The position numbers and the translations under genes were made by a program. A stretch of DNA of 64,000 nt from Streptomyces phaeofaciens (GTDB taxonomy: Bacteria; Actinomycetota; Actinomycetes; Streptomycetales; Streptomycetaceae). Below, one piece after another: positions 58,268-64,000 of this stretch. The stretch lies in contig NZ_BMSA01000001.1 of NCBI RefSeq assembly GCF_014648915.1, positions 620,001 to 684,000 on the forward strand. Direction: 5' to 3'. How positions within the stretch are numbered: the stretch's first letter is position 1; every line of letters begins with the position of its first letter. Below the pieces are notes generated by a model, which did no database searches, was not told the origin of the DNA, and saw nothing but the letters and a program-made list of their open reading frames with translations.

Positions 58268-59547
58268 GGCGGCTCGCAGCACGGCTGCTGACCACGCTGG
58301 CACTGGCGCTGGGGCTGACCGCCCCGGCCCAGGCCGGGCCCACCGCCTCCGCCGCGCCCCTGGCGCCCGACTTCAAGGTCATCGCCTTCTACAACGGCAC
58401 CTGGGACGCCGCGCACATCGACTTCGTCAAGGAAGCCAACGAGTGGTTTCCGCGGACCGCCGCGCAGAACAACTTCTCCTACACGGCGACCACCGACTGG
58501 AACCTGCTCGCCAACGGCGGGGTGAACGACTACCAGGTCGTCCTCTTCCTCGACGACGCGCCCCAGACCGCCGCCCAGCGGACCGGCTTCGAGCGGTACA
58601 TCCGGGCGGGCGGCGGCTGGCTGGGCTTCCACGTCTCGGCCTTCACCACCGACGCCGGCTCCTGGCCCTGGTACTACAACCAGTTCCTCGGCAGCGGCAA
58701 CTTCAGAAGCAACACCTGGGGGCCGACGACGGCGGTGCTGCGTACCGAGGACCGCACCCACCCCGCCACCACCGGGCTGCCCGCCACCTTCACCTCCGCG
58801 GTCAGCGAGTGGTACAGCTGGAGCAACGACCTGCGGACGAATCCGAGCATCAGGATCCTCGCGTCGGTCGACCCCGCCGGCTTCCCCCTGGGCACGGACC
58901 CGAACCAGTCCTGGTACAGCGGCTATTACCCGATCCTGTGGACCAACACCCAGTACAGGATGCTGTACGCGAACTTCGGGCACAACGCCATGGACTACGC
59001 CACCAACACCCGGCTGTCCTCGACGTTCGCGAGCGCCACGCAGAACCGCTTCCTGATCGACGGGCTCAAGTGGCTGGGCGGAGCGGGCGGCGGCCCCGCG
59101 CCGGGCGACCCGATCTCCGAGACCACGTGGTATTCGCTGACCGACGCCGGCAACGGCACCTGCGTCGACGCCCGCGCGGCGGGCACGGCCAACGGCACCG
59201 CGATCCAGCAGTACAGCTGCAACGGGACCACGGCCCAGCAGTTCCAGTTCCGCCCCACCGGCGACGGCTACACCCGGATCGCGGGCCGCGGCGATCCGCA
59301 GCAGGTCGTCGACGTCACCGGCGTCTCCACCGCGGACGACGCGCCCCTGCAACTGTGGACCTACGGCGGTGGCGGCAACCAGCAGTGGCTGCCGGTGCGG
59401 GAGGCCTCCGGTCGCTACCACTTCACCGCACGCCACAGCGGCAAGTGCCTGAGCACCACGGGCACTTCGGCCCAGGGAACCCAGCTGGTCCAGCGCCCGT
59501 GCAACGGCTCCGCAGCACAGAGCTTCCAGCTGACCGCCCGGCCATGA
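58264..59547 (+). CDS. Secreted ThuA-like protein with RICIN domain
   Basis: A 427-residue exported protein. A signal peptide (LLTTLALALGLTAPAQA) is followed by a ThuA-like glutamine-amidotransferase-fold domain (FKVIAFYNGTWDAAHIDFVK, YQVVLFLDDAPQTAAQRTGF, GGGWLGFHVSAFTTDAGSWP, YRMLYANFGHNAMDYA) and a C-terminal RICIN trefoil (about 300-425). ThuA-like proteins are linked to sugar metabolism and secreted versions to polysaccharide degradation. GTG 58264 overlaps the beta-helix stop, so it is translationally coupled. Confidence 0.87.
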   Translation: MRRLAARLLTTLALALGLTAPAQAGPTASAAPLAPDFKVIAFYNGTWDAAHIDFVKEANEWFPRTAAQNNFSYTATTDWNLLANGGVNDYQVVLFLDDAPQTAAQRTGFERYIRAGGGWLGFHVSAFTTDAGSWPWYYNQFLGSGNFRSNTWGPTTAVLRTEDRTHPATTGLPATFTSAVSEWYSWSNDLRTNPSIRILASVDPAGFPLGTDPNQSWYSGYYPILWTNTQYRMLYANFGHNAMDYATNTRLSSTFASATQNRFLIDGLKWLGGAGGGPAPGDPISETTWYSLTDAGNGTCVDARAAGTANGTAIQQYSCNGTTAQQFQFRPTGDGYTRIAGRGDPQQVVDVTGVSTADDAPLQLWTYGGGGNQQWLPVREASGRYHFTARHSGKCLSTTGTSAQGTQLVQRPCNGSAAQSFQLTARP

Positions 59548-59577
59548 GCACACGGCCGCAGACCGGCTGACCGATCG

Positions 59578-59620
59578 GCCGAGCCGCGTACCGGATCCTC
59601 CTCCCGGAACGCGGCTCGGC
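59578..59620. terminator. Terminator between the RICIN operon and the glycosyltransferase
   Basis: GCCGAGCCGCGTACCG pairs with CGGAACGCGGCTCGGC (15 of 16 positions) around an 11-base loop, 30 bases after the ThuA-like stop and 27 bases from the opposing gene's stop. Likely bidirectional. Confidence 0.82.
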
Positions 59621-59647
59621 TGCGCCGGCGGGCCGGTCCGCCGTGGC

Positions 59648-60889
59648 TCACCGGGACACGGGCGGCCGCTCCCGGCGGATCGTGTCGAGCAGCAGCTTCG
59701 CGGCCACGGCCGCACCGTCCGTGCACAGGGTGCCGGCCACGGCGGACGCCCGGGCGCGGGTGGCGGGGGCCAGGGCCGTCGTGAGGGCGGCCGAAAGCGA
59801 AGCGAAGGTGGGGGTCGGGCCGTCGTGCGCCGCGCCGATGCCCAGGTCGGCCACCCGGCCGGCCCAGTACGGCTGGTCGGCGATCTGGGGGACCACCACC
59901 TGGGGCGCGCCGGCCCGGGCGGCCGTCGTCGTGGTGCCCGCGCCGCCGTGGTGCACGACGGCGGCCACCCGCCGGAACAGCGCCTGGTGGTTGACCTCGT
60001 CGACGGTGAAGCAGTCGTCCTGGTCGTCGATCACGCCCAGGTCCGCCCAGCCGCGCCCGACCAGCAGCCGGCGGCCCTGGGCGCGCACCGCCTCGACGGC
60101 CACCTGGGCGATGTCCTTCGACTCGCGCATGGGCATGCTGCCGAAGCCCACGTACACCGGCGCCTCGCCCGCGTCGAGGAACGCCGTCAGCCCGGCCGGG
60201 AGCGGGCGTTCGTCCGCCAGGACCCACGCACCGGTCTGCACGACATCGAGGTCCGCCGGCTCCCGCCACGGAGCGAGCACCGGGTCCGCCGCCAGCCATG
60301 GCCGGCCGGTGAAGACATGACCGCGGACGTCGTCCACCGGCGGCCGGCCCAGCGACTCCCGGTGGGCGTTCAGCCCGGGGCCGTACAGCGCGTCGAAGCT
60401 CCTGGCGTTCAGGTCCCACAGCTCCCGGTTGTCGGTCATGCCCGGCGGGAACGGCCAGAGCGGCAGCGGCAGCGGCGCATGGTGCGGCGACGGCAGCATG
60501 GTCGGGAAGAAGCTCACGTACACGAACGGGATGCCCAGGGTCTCGGCCACCGACTGCGCGCCGGCCACGGCCGGGACCAGGCCGGTCGCCACCACCGCGT
60601 CACACTCCTCGGCCGCCGCGGCGACCGCCTCGTACTGCGCGCGGACCAGCGCGGCCGCGCGCTGGGGCAGTCCCTCCGGCGACAGCGGCGCCGTCCCGGT
60701 CACCAGTGTGCGCACCGGCTCGGCGGCCGGCACGAACTCCACGCCGAAACCGGCGAGCAGCTTCGCGAACTCCTCGTCCGACGGCGCGCACACCCTGACC
60801 TCCGCGCCGAGTTCCCGCAACCGCACCGCGAGCGCCGCCATGGGCTGGACGTCTCCGCGCGATCCGAACGTCGACAACACCACACGCAT
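59648..60889 (-). CDS. GT1-family glycosyltransferase (MGT/sterol-glucosyltransferase type)
   Basis: A 413-residue GT-B enzyme. It starts MRVVLSTFGSRGDVQPMAAL, as in actinobacterial antibiotic and sterol glycosyltransferases, and carries the donor-site motif HHGGAGTTTTAARAGAPQVV with QIADQPYWAGRVADLGIG. Lacking membrane segments, it should act in the cytoplasm with a nucleotide sugar. The acceptor is unknown; macrolide or other phenolic detoxification is common in this group. It is 140 bases from the TetR gene stop and separated by a hairpin. Confidence 0.9.
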   Translation of the reverse strand: MRVVLSTFGSRGDVQPMAALAVRLRELGAEVRVCAPSDEEFAKLLAGFGVEFVPAAEPVRTLVTGTAPLSPEGLPQRAAALVRAQYEAVAAAAEECDAVVATGLVPAVAGAQSVAETLGIPFVYVSFFPTMLPSPHHAPLPLPLWPFPPGMTDNRELWDLNARSFDALYGPGLNAHRESLGRPPVDDVRGHVFTGRPWLAADPVLAPWREPADLDVVQTGAWVLADERPLPAGLTAFLDAGEAPVYVGFGSMPMRESKDIAQVAVEAVRAQGRRLLVGRGWADLGVIDDQDDCFTVDEVNHQALFRRVAAVVHHGGAGTTTTAARAGAPQVVVPQIADQPYWAGRVADLGIGAAHDGPTPTFASLSAALTTALAPATRARASAVAGTLCTDGAAVAAKLLLDTIRRERPPVSR

Positions 60890-60990
60890 CTCGTGCCCCC
60901 GTTTTCGTGGAATCCGGCTTCGGCGGGCGATTCTGCGGCACGAGGGGGGCCTTGCCGCAAGCCCCCAGCTGCGCTATATGTTGACCATGG

Positions 60991-61012
60991 CAAGGAGCGC
61001 GGACACTCCTTG
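60991..61012. terminator. CAAGGAG/CTCCTTG hairpin downstream of the TetR gene
   Basis: A 7-bp stem with an 8-base loop lies 18 bases beyond the TetR stop. On the plus strand it is followed by TCTTTTCTTTTG, but transcription here is leftward, so it is only a moderate terminator candidate. Confidence 0.45.
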
Positions 61013-61029
61013 TCTTTTCTTTTGCCGCC

Positions 61030-61653
61030 TCAGCCTTGGGGCTGTCGCGCGCTCAGGCCGTCGAAGAGTACGGCGGTCAGGGCGTCGGCGAGGGCCGGCA
61101 CCGGCAGGCCGCCTTCCGGCCGGTACCACTCGATGAGTGAGTTGACCGTGCCGAACAGCAGCCGGCTGGCCAGGTGCGGGTCGATGTCGTCCCGCACGCC
61201 GCCCTCGGCCGCCGCGGCGGACACCAGACCGGCGACGCGGTGGTCGAAGTCGCGGCGCCGTGCCAGGGCCCGCTCCTCGCTCGCGCTGTTGCCGTGCAGG
61301 CGCAGCAGCAGGGTGACGTAGGGCAGCTCGGCGGCCAGGACCTCGACACTGCGCCGGACGACGTGCCGCAGATGCGCGGTCGCCGTGGCGTCCGGGCCGG
61401 GGGCCTCGTCGAGGACCGCGAAGAGGGCGTCCAGGGCCCGGGTGACGGCGAGGTCGAGCAGTTCCGCCTTGCCGGAGACATGGTGGTAGATGCTCGACTT
61501 GCTCAGCCCCAGGCGTCGGGCCAGTTCTTCCATGCCGGTGCCGTCGTAGCCGCGCTCGTTGAAGACCGCGACCGCGACCTCCAGGAGGGAGTCGCGGTCG
61601 TAGACGGGGCGGCCGCGGCGGTCGCCGGAGGTCTGTGCGGTCGGTCTGCTCAT
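61030..61653 (-). CDS. TetR-family regulator, PaaR-like
   Basis: A 207-residue TetR protein with HTH LLEVAVAVFNERGYDGTGME then ELARRLGLSKSSIYHHVSGK and an all-helical ligand domain. It follows the phenylacetate-CoA ligase by 25 bases in the same direction, the arrangement of PaaR in several actinobacteria. It likely binds the GACCGAACATTCGGTTAG operator upstream of paaK and is released by phenylacetyl-CoA. The assignment to PaaR is by context. Confidence 0.85.
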   Translation of the reverse strand: MSRPTAQTSGDRRGRPVYDRDSLLEVAVAVFNERGYDGTGMEELARRLGLSKSSIYHHVSGKAELLDLAVTRALDALFAVLDEAPGPDATATAHLRHVVRRSVEVLAAELPYVTLLLRLHGNSASEERALARRRDFDHRVAGLVSAAAAEGGVRDDIDPHLASRLLFGTVNSLIEWYRPEGGLPVPALADALTAVLFDGLSARQPQG

Positions 61654-61678
61654 CGTGTCATTGTGACAAGAGGACGGA

Positions 61679-63025
61679 TCACGGCTCGCGCCGGTCCTTC
61701 ACCCGGCGCAGCTTGCCCAGGGAACGCTCCAGTGTGTCCGGGTCGACGACCGTGACGTCCACGGTCACCCCCACACCGTCCTTGACGCCCCTGGCGATCG
61801 CCCGGGCGGCATCCTCGCGCCGGTCGGCGGGTGTGCCGGGGCGGGCCTCGACACGGACGGTCATGTGGTCCATCCGCTCCCGCCGGGTCAGCTCGATCTG
61901 GAAGTGGGGGGCGACACCGGGGGTGCGCAGCACGATCTCCTCGATCTGGCTCGGGAAGACGTTCACCCCGCGCAGGATGATCATGTCGTCGCAGCGGCCG
62001 GTGATCTTCTCGATCCGGCGGAAGGCGGGCCGGGCGGTGCCGGGCAGCAGCCGGGTCAGATCGCGGGTGCGGTAGCGGATGATCGGCAGGGCCTCCTTGG
62101 TGAGGGAGGTGAAGACCAGCTCGCCCTCCTCGCCCTCGGCCAGGACGTCGTCCGTGAAGGGGTCGACGACCTCGGGGTAGAAGTGGTCCTCCCACACGTG
62201 CAGACCGTCCTTGGTCTCCACGCACTCCTGGGCCACCCCGGGGCCGATCACCTCCGACAGTCCGTATATGTCGACGGCGTGGATGTCCATGCGCTCCTCG
62301 ATCTCGCGGCGCATCGCCTCCGTCCACGGCTCGGCGCCGAAGATGCCGACCTTCAGGGAGGTGGAGCGCGGGTCGACGCCCTGCCGCTCGAACTCGTCGA
62401 GCAGGGTGAGCATGTAGGAGGGGGTGACCATGATGATCTCGGGCCGGAAGTCCTGGATGATCTGCACCTGGCGTGCGGTCATGCCGCCCGAGGCGGGGAT
62501 CACGGTGCAGCCGGCCCGTTCGGCGCCGTAGTGGGCGCCGAGGCCGCCGGTGAACAGGCCGTAGCCGTAGGAGATGTGCACCTTGTGGCCGGGGCGGCCG
62601 CCGGCGGCGCGGATCGAGCGGGCGACCATGTCGGCCCACATCGCCAGGTCGTTCTCCGTGTAGCCGACCACGGTCGGGCGGCCCGTGGTGCCGCTGGAGG
62701 CGTGGACGCGGCGGACCTGGTCCATCGGGACGGCGAACATGCCGAACGGGTAGGTGTCGCGCAGGTCGGCCTTGGTGGTGAAGGGGAAGCGGGCCAGATC
62801 CTCCAGGGAGCGGCAGTCCTCGGGCGTGACCCCGGCCCCGTCGAACTTCTTGCGGTACAGCTCGACGTTGTCGTAGGCGTGCCGCAGGGTCGCGCGCAGC
62901 CGGCGCAGCTGGAGATCGCGCAGCTCCGCGCGCGACAGCCGCTCGCCGTCGTCCTTCAGCTCGTGGGGCAGGGGCTCTCCTCGGCGGGCCGGCGTCGGGG
63001 CCGGGGTCTCCAGCTCGCTCGTCAT
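61679..63025 (-). CDS. paaK: Phenylacetate-CoA ligase
   Basis: A 448-residue adenylate-forming enzyme. The phosphate-binding motif VHASSGTTGRPTVVGYTEND, DIYGLSEVIGPGVAQEC, the Asp in RTRDLTRLLPG and RCDDMIILRGVNVFPSQIEE are PaaK hallmarks. It activates phenylacetate with ATP and CoA at the start of the paa pathway. GGAG lies eight bases before ATG 63025. Forms a leftward operon with the TetR gene and faces a thiolase. Confidence 0.94.
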   Translation of the reverse strand: MTSELETPAPTPARRGEPLPHELKDDGERLSRAELRDLQLRRLRATLRHAYDNVELYRKKFDGAGVTPEDCRSLEDLARFPFTTKADLRDTYPFGMFAVPMDQVRRVHASSGTTGRPTVVGYTENDLAMWADMVARSIRAAGGRPGHKVHISYGYGLFTGGLGAHYGAERAGCTVIPASGGMTARQVQIIQDFRPEIIMVTPSYMLTLLDEFERQGVDPRSTSLKVGIFGAEPWTEAMRREIEERMDIHAVDIYGLSEVIGPGVAQECVETKDGLHVWEDHFYPEVVDPFTDDVLAEGEEGELVFTSLTKEALPIIRYRTRDLTRLLPGTARPAFRRIEKITGRCDDMIILRGVNVFPSQIEEIVLRTPGVAPHFQIELTRRERMDHMTVRVEARPGTPADRREDAARAIARGVKDGVGVTVDVTVVDPDTLERSLGKLRRVKDRREP

Positions 63026-63098
63026 TGCTGCGGCTCCTTGGGTTTCACCGATGCCGTTCGCGTGGCGCGCGTCGCCGTGGCCACTGCCTTGTGTGCCG

Positions 63099-63113
63099 AC
63101 CGAACATTCGGTT
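63099..63113. promoter_or_regulatory. PaaR-type operator
   Basis: ACCGAACATTCGGTT is palindromic, with arms ACCGAA/TTCGGT around CAT. It lies 74 bases from paaK and 124 bases from the divergent thiolase start, positioned to control both. The form ACCGAAC...CGGT resembles sites proposed for actinobacterial PaaR. Confidence 0.75.
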
Positions 63114-63236
63114 AGCGTGCGACAGGGCCAACTTATCCAGCCAGAAACCGTGCCTGTCAAGAGGTGCACACCTGGCGGCGTGCACGGGAACCGGTCCGCC
63201 CGTCGTGCCGCCCGGTCACCCCGGAGGAGCCCGTTC

Positions 63237-64000
63237 ATGCCTGACGAGGTCTACCTGATCGACGGGGCCCGCACCCCGCAGGGCCGCTACGGCGGCGCCC
63301 TTGCCTCCGTACGCCCCGACGACCTGGCCGCCCTGGTGGTCGGCGAGGCCGTGCGCCGCGCCGCGATCCCGGCGGACGCCGTGGACGAGGTGATCCTGGG
63401 CGCCGCCAACCAGGCCGGTGAGGACAACCGGGACGTGGCGCGCATGGCCGTGCTGCTGGCCGGACTCCCGCACACGGTGCCCGGGTACACGGTCAACCGG
63501 CTGTGCGCCTCGGGCCTGACGGCCGTCGCCTCCGCCGCCCAGGCGATCCGGGCCGGCGAGGCCGACCTGGTCGTGGCCGGCGGGGTGGAGTCCATGACCC
63601 GGGCCCCCTGGGTGATGGAGAAGCCCGGCACGCCGTGGGCCAAGCCGGGGGAGGTGTACGACACCTCGCTGGGCTGGCGCTTCACCAACCCGCGCTTCGC
63701 CGCCGCCGACCGGGCCGTGCCCGCCGGAGCCGGTCCCGGGACGGCGAAGGTCACCCTGTCGATGGGCGAGACCGCCGAGGAGGTCGCCGCGCTCGACGGC
63801 ATCACCCGCGCCGACTCCGACGCCTTCGCCCTGCGCAGCCACCAGCGGGCCCTCGCGGCGCAGGCGGCGGGGCACTTCGACCGGGAGATCGTGCCGGTGC
63901 CGGTGAAGGGCGGCGAGGTCACCCGCGACGAGGGGCCGCGCCCCGCCACCACCCTGGACAAGCTCGGCACGCTCCGGACCATCTTCCGCGAGGACGGCAT
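63237..64000 (+). CDS. Beta-ketoadipyl-CoA thiolase (PaaJ/PcaF type), N-terminal part
   Basis: The first 254 codons of a thiolase cut by the window end. MPDEVYLIDGARTPQGRYGG, the acylated Cys in VNRLCASGLTAVASAAQAIR and GGVESMTRAPWVMEKPG match 3-oxoadipyl-CoA thiolases, and PaaJ is expected beside paaK. It cleaves 3-oxoadipyl-CoA to succinyl-CoA and acetyl-CoA. GGAGGAG precedes ATG 63237. The C-terminal His and Cys of the active site lie beyond 64000. Confidence 0.9.
   Translation, partial: MPDEVYLIDGARTPQGRYGGALASVRPDDLAALVVGEAVRRAAIPADAVDEVILGAANQAGEDNRDVARMAVLLAGLPHTVPGYTVNRLCASGLTAVASAAQAIRAGEADLVVAGGVESMTRAPWVMEKPGTPWAKPGEVYDTSLGWRFTNPRFAAADRAVPAGAGPGTAKVTLSMGETAEEVAALDGITRADSDAFALRSHQRALAAQAAGHFDREIVPVPVKGGEVTRDEGPRPATTLDKLGTLRTIFREDG

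Overview
The window is chromosomal DNA from an actinomycete, almost certainly a Streptomyces. It has very high GC, G/C-ending codons nearly throughout, GTG and TTG starts, many ATGA/GTGA overlaps, and family content typical of the genus: DmdR iron boxes, HbpS-SenS-SenR, SpoIIE phosphatase, ECF sigma factors, RICIN-bearing secreted enzymes and NB-ARC/TPR proteins. No rRNA, tRNA or CRISPR array was seen.

Layout. 1-5.2 kb: siderophore-iron uptake (siderophore-interacting protein fragment, ABC ATPase, binding lipoprotein, fused double permease) behind two IdeR/DmdR-type iron boxes, then a DMT-type transporter. 5.3-8.0 kb: haem/redox sensing (HbpS, SenS, SenR). 8.0-13.2 kb: one giant, modular protein of about 1,730 residues with an N-terminal LQ-TAGN motif of the kind seen in contractile-injection-system cargo. 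13.4-14.1 kb: universal stress protein flanked by two different tandem-repeat arrays. 14.1-21.4 kb: a probable flavonoid-glycoside module (esterase, quercetin dioxygenase-type cupin, MarR; TetR, MFS transporter, GH78 rhamnosidase). 21.6-26 kb: PAS-GAF-SpoIIE phosphatase, GlxA-type regulator, GAPDH. 26-28.6 kb: GH114-type lipoprotein with an IS5-type element inserted at its stop codon; the IS carries a passenger gene and a frameshifted transposase. 29-31.2 kb: secreted pectate lyase and a Trp/His/Lys-rich mini-protein. 31.4-35.8 kb: RsbW-like kinase, SigK-like sigma with RskA-like anti-sigma, DeoR/MFS pair, VOC protein. 35.9-41.3 kb: FUSC membrane protein opposite a TetR-SDR-alcohol dehydrogenase operon, with two near-identical operators between them.

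41.4-49.5 kb is the most unusual part. Leftward run an NB-ARC/TPR STAND ATPase, a radical SAM/SPASM peptide maturase and a small Cys-containing ORF. Rightward run an EACC1 adaptor, a membrane-anchored caspase-like protease with a ligand-binding and vWA ectodomain, and a solute-binding lipoprotein. This looks like an actinobacterial conflict or cell-death system joined to a RiPP-type maturase.

49.6-54.4 kb: histidine-kinase relic, ECF41/SigJ-type sigma with MMPL transporter, Rrf2 regulator and NmrA-like protein around a large palindromic operator. 54.7-59.5 kb: three-gene operon for secreted glycan degradation (GH16, beta-helix protein, ThuA-like protein), each with a RICIN lectin domain. 59.6-64 kb: GT1 glycosyltransferase, then phenylacetate catabolism (TetR/PaaR-like, PaaK, thiolase cut by the window end) with a palindromic operator.
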